Both the position numbers and the translations under genes were made by a program. A stretch of DNA of 25,986 nt from Cenarchaeum sp. GTDB taxonomy: Archaea > Thermoproteota > Nitrososphaeria > Nitrososphaerales > Nitrosopumilaceae. Under the pieces are notes generated by a model. That model did not search any database. It was not told the DNA's origin and saw only the letters and a list, made by a program, of their open reading frames with translations. The stretch spans positions 1 through 25,986 of the forward strand of contig JAHRAJ010000093.1 in the NCBI GenBank assembly GCA_020027365.1, written 5' to 3'. Shown here piece by piece: positions 1-7,884 of the stretch; position 1 is the first letter of the stretch, and the number at the start of each line of letters is the position of its first letter.

Positions 1-458
1 ACCCAAAGCTGGAATCGATAAAGATTCCGCGTCTGGATTGAATGAATTCCCGGGCGTGGCAGGCAAGTATGGGCGGTGGCGGTTGTGGGGTCGGGGCGCA
101 TCAGGATTGGCCGCATCTCGTCACTCCGTCCTGCATCCGCAACGAATACGCCTTGCGGGGATCAACGGGGGCGTTGATGACGGCCCGGCATGCGGCGACT
201 TGGACGCGTTGACCGTCTTTAGAGAAATTTGTCGTCCAAAGGACTGATCGCCTATGGCCTGCCGCATGACGGCAGACTACCTGATCCAACCGTGTGCCAC
301 GGATGTCACCTCTGCTCACCCCTTCCCCTCTGACCCAAAAACGGCCCGGTGTCCTGCCTTGCGCCACGCCACCCCGACACATCACATGCGGTGCCAACAC
401 ACCCCAAATACCGTATTCCCCCCGTACAGTACGGTACCTTTATATCATCGTGGTGCGG
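1..458. other. 458-bp stretch without a supported gene
   Basis: I see no convincing gene here. Open frames exist on both strands, but none has a recognisable domain or a well-placed promoter. A short perfect inverted repeat (GGAATC, 6-nt spacer, GATTCC) lies at 11-28. No tRNA T-loop or other RNA signature was found. The right end carries the promoter of the small zinc-type gene that follows. Confidence 0.5.
439..446 (+). promoter_or_regulatory. TATA box of the small zinc-type gene
   Basis: A TTTATATC-type element is centred about 26 nt upstream of the ATG at 468 and 17 nt upstream of the in-frame ATG at 459. If the usual archaeal spacing holds, transcription starts at about 468, which favours a leaderless mRNA using the second ATG. 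Confidence 0.5.
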
Positions 459-638
459 ATGGCCTGTATGCAAAATGCAGTATCCATCACAAGGCCGAGG
501 ATTCAGCTAAAGTCGTCTGCACAGCCGGTCGAATGCTATGTGTGCGGCAGGGGACTGGAGGACGGGTTTTCGGTCACGGCCAAGGCGCTTCGCACGGGAA
601 CCGCCATGTTTTGTAACATACACTACGGAATGCAATAG
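459..638 (+). CDS. Small Cys/His protein, putative zinc-binding, 59 aa (56 aa from the ATG at 468)
   Basis: This short protein carries the compact pattern C-Y-V-C-G-R-G-L about 25 residues into the chain, and F-C-N-I-H-Y at its C-terminus. The CxxC pair and the CxxH pair are about 24 residues apart, as in a treble-clef or zinc-ribbon-like knuckle. No other domain is present. A TATA box lies at the right distance for the ATG at 468, so the true start may be nine bases downstream of the one given. The C-terminal part looks constrained, while the longer upstream reading frame is low-complexity and probably not translated. The function is unknown. Zinc binding is inferred only from the Cys/His spacing. 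Confidence 0.6.
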   Translation: MACMQNAVSITRPRIQLKSSAQPVECYVCGRGLEDGFSVTAKALRTGTAMFCNIHYGMQ

Positions 639-659
639 CTTTACGCGCGTTGTATGCCG

Positions 660-2420
660 TCATCCCTGCGCGGGGCTGGTGATGGCACCCTGCGCGGCAG
701 AGCCCACCAGCGACGCATACTTTGCAAGCGCACCGGACGTATAGTTTGGCCTCGGTTTTACCCACGCCTCCCGCCGTCTTTGCAGCTCGTCGGGCCGTAC
801 GTCCAGGTCTATCACACACGACCGTATGTCTATTTTTACGCGATCGCCGTCCATGACCAGCGCGATCGGCCCGCCGACATATGCCTCGGGTGCGACATGG
901 CCCACCATAAACCCGCGGGTGCCGCCCGAAAACCTGCCGTCCGTCACCATGGCCACCTTTTTGCCCAGCCCCTGCCCGACAAGCGCCGCCGTAGTTGCAA
1001 GCATCTCCCTCATGCCGGGTCCTCCCCGGGGCCCCTCGTACCTGATGACGACGACGTCGCCCTCTGCAATATCGCCCCGTGACACCGCGTCAAAGGCATG
1101 CTCCTCGCGGTCAAACACGCGCGCCCTGCCCGCAAACGACGACATCTCGACCCCTGCGGTCTTGATCACCGCGCCGTCGGGCGCCATCGTCCCCCTGAGT
1201 ATGACGGCGGTCCCCGTGGCATGCAACGGGTCGTCGACGGGGCGGACGATCGACTGCTTCTCCAACCCTTGCTTTTGCTGCGGCCGCCGCCCGTCACCCT
1301 GCGCCGCGGCGCCCATCTCCTCTATGTTTTGCCCGATGGTCTTGCCCGTAACCGTGATGCACCCTGTGTTGACAAGCCCGCCGTCGGCAAGCTTTTTGAG
1401 GACAAACGGTATGCCCCCGATCCTGTCAAGACTGTTCATCACATAGCTGCCGCCGGGCTTCATGTCCGCTATGTGGGGCGTCTTTTTCCTGACGCGCTCA
1501 AAGTCGTCATAGTCTAGGCTGACGCGCGCCTCGCTGGCCATGGCCAGCAGGTGCAGTATGCCGTTGGTCGATCCGCCTACCGCGTTGAGCATCGTCATGG
1601 CGTTTTCAAACGCCTCGTATGTCATGATGTCGCGCGGCCTCGTACCCGTCTCCAGCAGGCCCGCACACGCGGCCCCCGCGTCGTATACCGCCTTTTGGCG
1701 CCTTTGATCCTCGGCCGGCGGGCCGGCACTTCCGGGAAGGGCCATGCCAATCGCCTCTGATATCGACGCCATGGTGTTTGCGGTAAACATGCCGCCGCAC
1801 GAGCCGGCGCCGGGACACGCCGTGTTCTCTATGTCCTTTAGCATCTCCGGGGATATCTTGCCCGCATCGTGCGCGCCCACGGCCTCGTACACGTCCACGA
1901 TCGTCAGCTCGTCGCCGTCAAGCATCCCCGGCATTATGGTCCCGCCGTACACAAACACCGAAGGCAGGTTTAGCCTGGCCATCGCCATCATGGTTCCGGG
2001 CAGGCTCTTGTCGCACCCCGCAATCCCGACCAGCGCGTCGTACTGGTGCGCCCTGACCATCAGCTCGATAGAGTCTGCGATGACCTCGCGCGATATCAGC
2101 GACGACTTCATCCCCTCGTGTCCCATGGCAATCCCGTCGCTTACCGCGATGGTTGAGAATATGCGCGGCGTGGCGCCCCCGTCGGCCACCCCCTCGCGGG
2201 CCTTTATGGCAAGCTCCGGTAGCATGATGTTGCACGGCGTGGCCTCGTTTCCGGTGTGGCACACGCCCACCATCGGCCTGCCCAGGTCGCCGTCGTCAAG
2301 CCCCATGGCCTTGTACATGGCCCGGTGCGGGGCGCGCGCCGTCCCCTCTAGCACGTTGCGGCTGGATATCTCCATGGGCGTACGGCCGGCGCTTGGTAAT
2401 TTAACCTTGTTTTGCGGCAT
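660..2420 (-). CDS. ilvD: Dihydroxy-acid dehydratase
   Basis: IlvD dehydrates 2,3-dihydroxy-isovalerate and 2,3-dihydroxy-3-methylvalerate to the 2-oxo acids, the penultimate step of valine and isoleucine synthesis, in the cytoplasm. The protein is 586 residues. The Fe-S ligand cysteines are visible in TPCN (C63), AGCDKSLPG (C136) and [11 protein letters not shown] (C208). The GCDK lysine and the C-terminal [13 protein letters not shown] signature are also present. The sequence is collinear with the IlvD/Edd family throughout, with a slightly long linker near residues 375-400. A second possible start, M16, would give 571 residues, nearer the family norm. The gene begins 39 nt after the stop of the same-strand membrane protein gene and shows no good TATA box of its own, so the two are probably co-transcribed. 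IlvD fits the family better than Edd (6-phosphogluconate dehydratase), given the archaeal context. Confidence 0.95.
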   Translation of the reverse strand: MPQNKVKLPSAGRTPMEISSRNVLEGTARAPHRAMYKAMGLDDGDLGRPMVGVCHTGNEATPCNIMLPELAIKAREGVADGGATPRIFSTIAVSDGIAMGHEGMKSSLISREVIADSIELMVRAHQYDALVGIAGCDKSLPGTMMAMARLNLPSVFVYGGTIMPGMLDGDELTIVDVYEAVGAHDAGKISPEMLKDIENTACPGAGSCGGMFTANTMASISEAIGMALPGSAGPPAEDQRRQKAVYDAGAACAGLLETGTRPRDIMTYEAFENAMTMLNAVGGSTNGILHLLAMASEARVSLDYDDFERVRKKTPHIADMKPGGSYVMNSLDRIGGIPFVLKKLADGGLVNTGCITVTGKTIGQNIEEMGAAAQGDGRRPQQKQGLEKQSIVRPVDDPLHATGTAVILRGTMAPDGAVIKTAGVEMSSFAGRARVFDREEHAFDAVSRGDIAEGDVVVIRYEGPRGGPGMREMLATTAALVGQGLGKKVAMVTDGRFSGGTRGFMVGHVAPEAYVGGPIALVMDGDRVKIDIRSCVIDLDVRPDELQRRREAWVKPRPNYTSGALAKYASLVGSAAQGAITSPAQG

Positions 2421-2459
2421 GCGTGTGTACGCAACGGCGGCAACGGCGGCGGCGGGAGA

Positions 2460-3059
2460 CTACCTGAGGTCCAGGACCATGTTTTGCAGCTCTTGCAGCT
2501 GATCGTCAACCTCGTCCTCGGTCTCCGCCCCGTAGGACACCAGAATCCTGTCGTTCTCATTCACGACATAGTCCCGAATCCCGGACACCTTTTCCCCGTT
2601 TATGTAAAACTTTAGCGTATAGTCGTCGTCGGTGCAAAACTGCCTGTCGTCTGGAAACACATAGCAGTCGTCGGTAAGCCCTATCGACATCGAGTCAAAC
2701 AGGTATCCCAGGTCGACGCCGGTGGCGTGGCGGTGTATCGTGTCACCATTTTGCCCCTCAAAGTGTATCCAGGACGTCTTGATCTGGTATGCGGGCAGCG
2801 CAAAGTCAAACTTGTCGCCGAATATCTTGACCAGGATTCCGGCATGGACGTGGGCGCTTCCCTGTGGTCCTGCGCCCTCTGGCCCGCCCGGCGCGTCAAC
2901 CGAGAGCGTGGCAAACTCGTATCCCGCATATGCTATGATCGAAACGACGGTGGCCAGCACCGCAAATGCAATCAACTTGTTCTTGCTGCTCTGCTTTTGC
3001 TGCCTCTCGGCATACCTCTCGCGCCTCTCCTCGCGGTCACGCTGGTGCTTTTTGCCCAT
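2460..3059 (-). CDS. Membrane-anchored, His-rich extracytoplasmic protein of unknown function, 199 aa
   Basis: I do not recognise a characterised family. The first 28 residues are very basic and polar (many Lys, Arg, Glu, Gln). One hydrophobic segment follows at about residues 29-50, and the remainder is a soluble, probably exported domain. That domain has HVHAG near its start and IHRHATGV in the middle, so six or more histidines could form a metal site. Two cysteines about ten residues apart (DDCYVF and QFCTDD) could form a disulfide. The C-terminus is acidic and helical. The ATG at 3059 was chosen because a TATA-like TTAATTAG lies 26 nt upstream. The longer upstream frame is GC-repeat sequence and lacks such support. 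The gene sits 39 nt before ilvD on the same strand. It reads like a conserved thaumarchaeal protein, but that is my impression only. Confidence 0.75.
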   Translation of the reverse strand: MGKKHQRDREERRERYAERQQKQSSKNKLIAFAVLATVVSIIAYAGYEFATLSVDAPGGPEGAGPQGSAHVHAGILVKIFGDKFDFALPAYQIKTSWIHFEGQNGDTIHRHATGVDLGYLFDSMSIGLTDDCYVFPDDRQFCTDDDYTLKFYINGEKVSGIRDYVVNENDRILVSYGAETEDEVDDQLQELQNMVLDLR

Positions 3060-3079
3060 TGCCGTCGGGGCCCAATGTG

Positions 3080-3091
3080 CCCTAATTAATG
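3080..3091 (-). promoter_or_regulatory. TATA box for the His-rich protein/ilvD unit
   Basis: On the minus strand this reads ATTAATTAGG, centred about 26 nt upstream of the ATG at 3059. This is the position expected for a leaderless archaeal transcript, and it supports the shorter start. Confidence 0.55.
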
Positions 3092-3103
3092 ATTCGTTGG
3101 CAT

Positions 3104-3126
3104 CGCCGCCGCCGCCGCCGCCGCCG
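3104..3126. repeat. CCG trinucleotide run
   Basis: An uninterrupted (CCG)n tract lies between the divergent His-rich protein and HIT genes. Similar tracts occur elsewhere in the window (5141-5164, 20769-20782, 22466-22482). Confidence 0.8.
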
Positions 3127-3267
3127 GCATACGCATCCTCCCACCCCTCGGCGACAACGCCCTGCCGGACGACGTCGGCCCGCCATGACCGCGACAACAG
3201 CCGCCCCACCATGACGCCGGCACGCGGACATGGCATGGTTGAAATAAAACACCGTGCATACCACCGC

Positions 3268-3672
3268 ATGGGATGCATATTCTGCGAGATTCTGGCCGGC
3301 GACAGGCCCGCGCACATGATCTACGAGGACTCGGATCACGTGGCATTTCTTGACAGGTATCCATACGACCGCGGACACAGCCTCCTCATCCCGCGGCGGC
3401 ACCACGAGAGGATAACCGAGATGGATCCGGACGCCGTGGGACGCATGTTCTCGCTGGTCCCGCGCCTTGCCGCGGCCATACTGGACGAGACCGGCGCCAC
3501 CGGTTTTAGCCTGGGGCAAAACAACGGCCGGGAGGCCCGGCAGATCATACCCCACGTGCACGTGCACATCATCGCGCGCTACGGCGGCAGGGGGGCGGTC
3601 TGGTCCAAGCGGATTATCGCAGACGACTCTGACCTGAAAAACCTTGCACGCGCGATCGGGTCTAGGCTGTGA
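3268..3672 (+). CDS. HIT-family nucleotide hydrolase/transferase
   Basis: The 134-residue protein has the full histidine-triad signature HVHVHII near residues 96-102, with H98 as the expected nucleophile that forms a nucleotidyl-enzyme intermediate. The N-terminus IFCEILAGD and the GHSLLIPRRH segment are typical of the HINT/FHIT branch. HIT enzymes hydrolyse adenosine phosphoramidates or dinucleoside polyphosphates. The exact substrate cannot be read from sequence. The ATG at 3268 is preferred because it begins at the family's usual N-terminus and an A/T-rich AAATAAAA element lies about 22 nt upstream. An upstream in-frame ATG would add only about 11 unusual residues. The gene stands alone between two minus-strand units and ends 4 nt before the end of the convergent aRF1 gene. 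Confidence 0.9.
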   Translation: MGCIFCEILAGDRPAHMIYEDSDHVAFLDRYPYDRGHSLLIPRRHHERITEMDPDAVGRMFSLVPRLAAAILDETGATGFSLGQNNGREARQIIPHVHVHIIARYGGRGAVWSKRIIADDSDLKNLARAIGSRL

Positions 3673-3676
3673 CGTA

Positions 3677-4966
3677 CTACCGCTTTGCATGCCCGGGGTT
3701 GTATCGCAGCAGCGCGCCGATCTTTCCGAGGCTTGCAAGCATCGCCCCGTGCTCGGCCGTTCCAGACACGACCTCAATCCCGGATCCTGTCTTTGCCGCA
3801 AGAAGCGACAGGTAGTCCACGACGTCCTGGCCGTTAACCTCCGAGTCTGCGGCACCGCACCCGGCACACGGCCGTGCGGCAAGATCTGTCTTGAGCGGTA
3901 TGACCTGGGGCCTCTCCACAATCTCCCCGTGCACGTGGCTGCAGCGCCTGCACCTTGACTCTACGTGGTACATGTCGGTGTCGTCGGTGATCAGCAGCGT
4001 CTCCACGACGTTGTCCATGAGCAGCCCGATCACCTCGTCGCGGCCGTATGCCCCCAGCCCTGTATTGGCGTTTATGTGCCTGAACAGCTTTTCCACCAGC
4101 GTCTTTTCCTCGACCATCCGAAAGTCCGATAGTATGTCACCGGCCTTGGAGAACGCCTCCCGTATGCCCTCGGCACCGGCATACGAGGCATCAATGGTGG
4201 CGATCACCATGTTTTGCAGGCGGTACTCGAGGTGTCCGCCGTTGACAAACTCCTCCTTTGTGGGACCTGGCCCCGAGATCACCAGTCCCTTGATGGGGTA
4301 GATGTCTATGAAATACTCGCGCGTTACATCGGCCACCCTGCGATAGTAGTATGAAAGCTCCATCTCGCGCAGCTTTTGAAACCTCTTTGCGGACTGGCCA
4401 CCCTGCCTGTGCTTTCCGGCAACGCCCGACGACGTGTGCGTGAGGACCTCCACCTTGTTCCCGTGCAGCAGGCCCCAGCCGGCATCCTTGGCGTCGATTG
4501 CCAAAAACCCGATCAGGTTGTCGTCGCGCAGCATGTCCCGCAGTATGTCCACGTGAAAGTGGTCGTCGCAGCGGTACAGGTACTGCTTTAGATCCTTTGG
4601 CGGGTCAATCTCCCACGCCCTCACCACCTCGCTGCCCAGCGGCCCGCCCTTTTCGGGGGGCAGTGCGCCGCAAAACACCACCAGCCCCCTCTCGGGCGTC
4701 TTTTTGTACAGCTTTAGCCTCTGGACCACCTTGCCAAGCGAGTCGACCACGTGGGTCCTGGTGGTGTCTGACTTTATGTTGCTGGCAGTCCCCTGCTCCT
4801 GCTGGAGCGTCCCGATAATCTCGTGCAGCTGCTTTCCCTTTGGTATGTAAACGCTGATCAGCTCCGTCCCCCTCCCCGACTTTTGGGACAGCTCCTCGAG
4901 CGTCTTTCTAATCTTGTACATCTTGACCGAGTCGTGCTTTTCGACGTTGATCTTGCGGTTGCCCAT
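3677..4966 (-). CDS. prf1: Peptide chain release factor aRF1
   Basis: aRF1 reads all three stop codons in the ribosomal A site and triggers peptide release. The 429-residue protein has every eRF1/aRF1 landmark: NIKS at residues 63-66 and YxCxxxF at 131-137 (stop-codon recognition, domain 1), GGQ at 189-191 within HRQGGQSAKRF (catalysis, domain 2), and a C-terminal domain with two CxxC pairs (C339/C342 and C367/C370) that can form a zinc ribbon. Length and domain order match archaeal aRF1. The ATG at 4966 fits the family N-terminus and lies about 28 nt downstream of a TATA-like CAATTAATAT. Upstream in-frame sequence is a GT/CCG repeat that encodes an implausible His/Thr/Pro tract. Confidence 0.97.
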   Translation of the reverse strand: MGNRKINVEKHDSVKMYKIRKTLEELSQKSGRGTELISVYIPKGKQLHEIIGTLQQEQGTASNIKSDTTRTHVVDSLGKVVQRLKLYKKTPERGLVVFCGALPPEKGGPLGSEVVRAWEIDPPKDLKQYLYRCDDHFHVDILRDMLRDDNLIGFLAIDAKDAGWGLLHGNKVEVLTHTSSGVAGKHRQGGQSAKRFQKLREMELSYYYRRVADVTREYFIDIYPIKGLVISGPGPTKEEFVNGGHLEYRLQNMVIATIDASYAGAEGIREAFSKAGDILSDFRMVEEKTLVEKLFRHINANTGLGAYGRDEVIGLLMDNVVETLLITDDTDMYHVESRCRRCSHVHGEIVERPQVIPLKTDLAARPCAGCGAADSEVNGQDVVDYLSLLAAKTGSGIEVVSGTAEHGAMLASLGKIGALLRYNPGHAKR

Positions 4967-4988
4967 GCGTGGGGGGCTTGCAATGTTC

Positions 4989-4999
4989 ATATTAATTGA
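4989..4999 (-). promoter_or_regulatory. TATA box for aRF1
   Basis: The minus-strand sequence AATTAATATG is centred about 28 nt upstream of the ATG at 4966, consistent with leaderless transcription from that codon rather than from the more distal in-frame ATG at 4990. Confidence 0.55.
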
Positions 5000-5040
5000 T
5001 TGGCGGGTAGTCGTCTGCCACCGCCGCCGCGGCGGCGATG

Positions 5041-5080
5041 GGTGCGTGTGCGTGTGCGTGGGCGTGTGTGTGTGGGGGGG
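5041..5080. repeat. GT/GC-rich alternating purine-pyrimidine tract
   Basis: About 40 bp of GTGTGC/GTGTGT alternation ends in a run of seven G. The sequence type is prone to Z-DNA formation and slippage. It lies in the spacer between aRF1 and the DsbA-like gene. No gene is supported here. Confidence 0.75.
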
Positions 5081-5140
5081 ATGGGGCCCCTGCCCGCATC
5101 GCGGCGCCGGCCGCTGTTTTGCGGGGCGCACACCCGACCG

Positions 5141-5164
5141 CGCCGCCGCCGCCGCCGCCGCCGC
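5141..5164. repeat. CCG trinucleotide run
   Basis: About eight consecutive CCG units abut the stop codon of the DsbA-like gene. This is the longest such tract in the window. Confidence 0.8.
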
Positions 5165-5928
5165 TATGCAGGCGGCCCGGGAGTCTGGATGAGGCCGTCT
5201 ATGGTCCTCTCAAAGACAGAGACTGGCTGGTTTCCGACAATTCTGACGGCTCTGTGGTCGTTGAACACGATAAACGACGGCGTCGCGTCGATTCCCACCT
5301 GCTGCCCGTCATGATACGATCTGATCACGGCGTCGCGGTGGGCGTGTCCGCCGAGGCACTCTGCAAACGCGGCTTGATCAATCCCGCCGATCTGTGCGGC
5401 AAACCCGCGCAGGGCGTCCGGGGTGACCCACCCCGTCCTCTCGCCGCCCCAGTTGTCGTACAGCGCATCGTGATACTCCCAGTATGCCCCCTGGTCGCCG
5501 GCACAGCGCGAGGCCTCGGCGGCCAGAACAGAGTCGGGACCGTTTAGCGCAAAGTCCTTGAACACGATGTTGACCTTGCCCTTGTCGACGTATCTGGCGT
5601 GCAGCTGGTCAAGCGTGGACTGGTGAAACCTGTAACAAAACGTGCACTGATAGTCGCCATACTCTAGCACGGTGACCGGCGCATCCGGGTCTCCGAGCAC
5701 CGGCGAGCCGCCGGTTCTGAGCATGTCGGCGGTCGGCGCCCGCTGTGCCGGAGACCCGCCGTCAACGCCGTCTGCCCCATAACCGTCGTACTGCCCGCCG
5801 TCCCCTGCCCCGTACAGCGCTAGCATGGCGCCGGCCGCCGCTGCCGCCGCGGCCACCGCCGCCACGCTGGCCGCCTGGTACAGCGGCGTCTTTTGCCCGC
5901 GCCGCCCCCGCCGCCGCCCAAACCTCAT
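5164..5928 (-). CDS. Membrane-anchored DsbA-like thiol-disulfide oxidoreductase
   Basis: The 254-residue protein has a basic N-terminus, an Ala-rich membrane segment at about residues 17-40, a flexible Gly/Asp linker, and then a thioredoxin-fold domain of the DsbA/thioredoxin_4 type. The redox motif is C95-T-F-C98 in DYQCTFCYRFH. The conserved cis-proline is in ATPSF (P217). Two further cysteines, C142 and C191, lie in the helical insertion and may form a structural disulfide, as in some DsbA-like proteins. The catalytic domain should face outside, where it would oxidise or isomerise exported proteins. The start codon overlaps the stop of the upstream regulator gene as ATGA, so translation is probably coupled. 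Redox direction cannot be judged from sequence. Confidence 0.9.
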   Translation of the reverse strand: MRFGRRRGRRGQKTPLYQAASVAAVAAAAAAAGAMLALYGAGDGGQYDGYGADGVDGGSPAQRAPTADMLRTGGSPVLGDPDAPVTVLEYGDYQCTFCYRFHQSTLDQLHARYVDKGKVNIVFKDFALNGPDSVLAAEASRCAGDQGAYWEYHDALYDNWGGERTGWVTPDALRGFAAQIGGIDQAAFAECLGGHAHRDAVIRSYHDGQQVGIDATPSFIVFNDHRAVRIVGNQPVSVFERTIDGLIQTPGPPA

Positions 5929-6611
5929 GCCGCCGCCTCCACCGTCAGCAACGCAGAATTTTTTGCCGCCACCTCTGCAACGCACGGGTCGCCGGCGGCC
6001 GCGACTATCGCCACATCGCCCTCCGCGGGGCGCATCCCGTCCAGCGCGTGGCGAATCGCCCCCGTCCCGCCGTCCCCGCCGGCAAGCGCATCCCTGTGCT
6101 CGCCGGGAAACGAGAATACGCCGTCTTTGTAGACTAGCGTCAGGGCGACGGGGGCCCCGTACGGCACGGCATAATCCCTTTGCTCTATGCCTGCATGTAT
6201 TGCATGCGCATGGTTTTTGACGAGCACGGCGTGACAGCGCATCCCCTGCGGCACGCCCGGGGCCCCGGCCACCTCCGTCCCGCCCGAGATTACGCCGGCG
6301 ATGGATCCTGCCAGCCTGCCGCCCCTTGCCGTCAGGTGCGTCCCTGCCCTGACCGCGTCTGCCAGACCCGCCGTCCTCATGTGCAGTATCAGCGTCCGGA
6401 CCGCCCCCTCCCCCAGCCCAAGCCTGCGGCACATCGCGGCCCTGCTCACAAACCTGTCCTGATACAGCATCTGTATTGCAATCAAAGCGTGGGGCACCCC
6501 AAACGTCAGGGCCCTCCCGGATCCCCTGCCGGATACCAGATCACGCAACGCCTTGATCTCCTGCTTCAGAACCCGACCCGGCCTCCCGAATATAAAAATT
6601 GGATGATTCAT
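5925..6611 (-). CDS. Winged-helix regulator with a DUF4443-type ligand domain
   Basis: The 228-residue protein has an N-terminal helix-turn-helix part (about residues 35-100, including SRAAMCRRLGLGEGAVRTLI). A C-terminal alpha/beta domain resembles DUF4443, an archaeal domain thought to bind a small ligand. I assign the family from memory of its pattern, with moderate certainty. Its stop overlaps the DsbA-like start (ATGA), giving a two-gene operon. It diverges from cbtBA, with only 36 bp between the start codons, so it is a natural candidate to control that cobalt transporter and itself. The start at ATG 6611 is uncertain. No TATA box lies at the right distance, and an in-frame ATG at 6629 and a TTG at 6548 are alternatives. 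Confidence 0.7.
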   Translation of the reverse strand: MNHPIFIFGRPGRVLKQEIKALRDLVSGRGSGRALTFGVPHALIAIQMLYQDRFVSRAAMCRRLGLGEGAVRTLILHMRTAGLADAVRAGTHLTARGGRLAGSIAGVISGGTEVAGAPGVPQGMRCHAVLVKNHAHAIHAGIEQRDYAVPYGAPVALTLVYKDGVFSFPGEHRDALAGGDGGTGAIRHALDGMRPAEGDVAIVAAAGDPCVAEVAAKNSALLTVEAAA

Positions 6612-6618
6612 CCAAGTC

Positions 6619-6626
6619 TTTAAATA
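6619..6626 (+). promoter_or_regulatory. TATA box of cbtBA in a compact divergent promoter
   Basis: TTTAAATA is centred 26 nt upstream of the GTG at 6648, which is why that GTG was chosen as the cbtB start. The whole divergent intergenic space is 36 bp, so regulator binding here would affect both directions. Confidence 0.65.
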
Positions 6627-6647
6627 CATTCGTGGCTGGGGGCATGC

Positions 6648-6875
6648 GTGGCTAGACTGATCGGACAGAACAGGATGCTGGAATCCGTGCGGGACAGGAT
6701 TCCGGTCGTCGGGTTTGTCGTACTGGCGTTGATCTTTGGGGCCGGGCTGTTTGTCACGGGATTTGATCAAGGGCACACGCTGAGCCTTGTCTTTGGCGAA
6801 CAGGCGTTTGATCAGATGTATGTTCACGAACTGACGCACGACATGAGGCATGCGGCGGGATTCCCGTGCCACTAG
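6648..6875 (+). CDS. cbtB: CbtB, small subunit of a proposed cobalt transporter
   Basis: CbtB proteins are short, single-span membrane proteins with a histidine-bearing C-terminus. They are encoded next to CbtA and are proposed to take up cobalt for cobalamin synthesis. This one is 75 residues, with a membrane segment at about residues 18-39. Its C-terminal tail, HELTHDMRHAAGFPCH, contains four histidines and a cysteine and matches the family ending. The start is a GTG located where transcription should begin. The nearby ATG at 6644 is out of frame and stops after three codons. cbtA begins nine nucleotides downstream. Thaumarchaea make their own cobalamin, so cobalt supply is a sensible role, but transport by CbtAB is a family-level proposal. 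Confidence 0.88.
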   Translation: MARLIGQNRMLESVRDRIPVVGFVVLALIFGAGLFVTGFDQGHTLSLVFGEQAFDQMYVHELTHDMRHAAGFPCH

Positions 6876-6884
6876 TGAAAAGGC

Positions 6885-7658
6885 ATGAAGAAGACGTTTG
6901 GACTTGTTTGCGTGGCGGTGCTGTCGGGGGTGCTTGCCGGACTGGTGTATGGCGGGGTCAACCTGGTGCTGGTAGAGCCGTACATCGACGCGGCGATCGG
7001 GATTGAAAACCAAGAGGTGTTTGCATCCGGGCTGGGCGAGGACACCCCCGAGTTTTGGGACGCGCACCACGCCTACCGTGCGTGGCAAAAGGGGGGGCAG
7101 GTCGTGGCCGGCGCCGTGCTTGGCGCCGCGATGGGATCACTGTTTGGAATTGCGTTTGCACTCGCCCGGGGGTCGCTGCCGGGGCGCGGCGATGTCGGCA
7201 GGGCGCTTGTGCTGGCCGGCATGATGTGGCTTGCCCTGTTCTTCATGCCCTTTTTGAAATACCCGCCGGATCCGCCCGCCGTCGGGGATCCTGCGACCGT
7301 GGAACTGCGTGGCCTGCTGTACGTGTCGTTTGTCGGGGTGTCCGGATCGGCGGCGGCGGGCCTGTACTTCATGGTTGCCGCAAGGCGCCGCCGCCGGCCG
7401 TCATCATCGCCGCTGGTCGCGGCCGCCGTGTGGGGCGGCGGGTATGCGGCCCTGATGGCCGCCGCGTTTGTACTGATGCCGGCGGGCCCCGACCCCGACG
7501 CCTCTGCCGTGATTCCCGCAGACCTGCTGGGCGGGTTTCGGACGGCATCCGCACTGGCGTCGGTGTCGTTTTGGGCCTCGGTCGCGGTCATACTGGGGGT
7601 GCTCTGGCGCAGGTTTGTGGCAGACGGCCCGACCGCCGCCAGCAACGCCGGATCCTAG
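6885..7658 (+). CDS. cbtA: CbtA, membrane subunit of a proposed cobalt transporter
   Basis: The 257-residue integral membrane protein has about six hydrophobic segments, near residues 5-27, 70-94, 103-123, 143-167, 175-200 and 222-244. The family-typical loop FMPFLKYPPDPPAVGDP is clear at about residues 118-135, and conserved polar residues occur in the first extracytoplasmic loop (EDTPEFWDAHHAYR). Two histidines in that loop could contact the metal. It directly follows cbtB (nine-nucleotide gap) and the pair is almost certainly one transcript. In bacteria cbtAB often follow cobalamin riboswitches. I see no such element here, and the divergent regulator is the likely substitute. Confidence 0.9.
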   Translation: MKKTFGLVCVAVLSGVLAGLVYGGVNLVLVEPYIDAAIGIENQEVFASGLGEDTPEFWDAHHAYRAWQKGGQVVAGAVLGAAMGSLFGIAFALARGSLPGRGDVGRALVLAGMMWLALFFMPFLKYPPDPPAVGDPATVELRGLLYVSFVGVSGSAAAGLYFMVAARRRRRPSSSPLVAAAVWGGGYAALMAAAFVLMPAGPDPDASAVIPADLLGGFRTASALASVSFWASVAVILGVLWRRFVADGPTAASNAGS

Positions 7659-7698
7659 GCCTGGTGTTGCCGCCGCCGCCGGTGGGCGACCGTACGCC

Positions 7699-7718
7699 AT
7701 GCCCGGTGCGGGCATTTT
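7699..7718 (+). terminator. Possible terminator after cbtA
   Basis: A perfect 7-bp stem (ATGCCCG/CGGGCAT) with a GTG loop is followed directly by a short T run, 40 nt after the cbtA stop. It is shaped like an intrinsic terminator. Archaea mostly terminate at T-runs without needing hairpins, so the stem may be incidental. Confidence 0.4.
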
Positions 7719-7731
7719 GCAAAACATTGCT

Positions 7732-7804
7732 CCCGGCGGCGGCCACATCGCCGCCCGATGCATGACGGTCCGGCATCAAAACCCGGCCTGCCCGGCGGCG
7801 GCCA
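7732..7804. repeat. Direct repeat CCCGGCGGCGGCCA (two copies)
   Basis: The 14-bp sequence occurs at 7732-7745 and again at 7791-7804 in the spacer between cbtA and the winged-helix genes. Given the general CCG bias of the spacers, it may be only local sequence expansion. Confidence 0.5.
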
Positions 7805-7853
7805 TCGTTTCAACCTTACGACCCTACCAACCTTTCCTTCGGACTGACCACGG

Positions 7854-7876
7854 TTTAAATACGCCAACGGGCGTAT
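7854..7876 (+). promoter_or_regulatory. TATA box with overlapping palindromic operator candidate
   Basis: TTTAAATA (7854-7861) lies 27 nt upstream of the ATG at 7885. A perfect inverted repeat, ATACGCC-AACG-GGCGTAT (7859-7876), starts inside the TATA box and fills the space before the transcription start. A dimeric repressor bound here would block TBP/TFB or polymerase, which suits autoregulation by the winged-helix proteins encoded downstream. Confidence 0.65.
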
Positions 7877-7884
7877 GTTGATTC

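Noticed and set aside
101..400. Minus-strand frame of 99 codons near the window start
   Set aside because: No domain, no promoter at the expected distance, and composition typical of GC-rich chance frames.
2722..3267. Long 5' extension of the HIT protein
   Set aside because: It runs antisense through the His-rich protein gene and a CCG repeat. The family N-terminus and TATA spacing place the start at 3268.
5164..6432. Long minus-strand frame joined to the DsbA-like protein
   Set aside because: The first 168 codons overlap the regulator gene out of frame and are Arg/Gly-rich. The true start is the ATG at 5928, which overlaps the regulator stop.
6876..6884. Cobalamin riboswitch near cbtBA
   Set aside because: Only 36 bp lie upstream of cbtB, and the transcript appears leaderless, so no riboswitch can fit.
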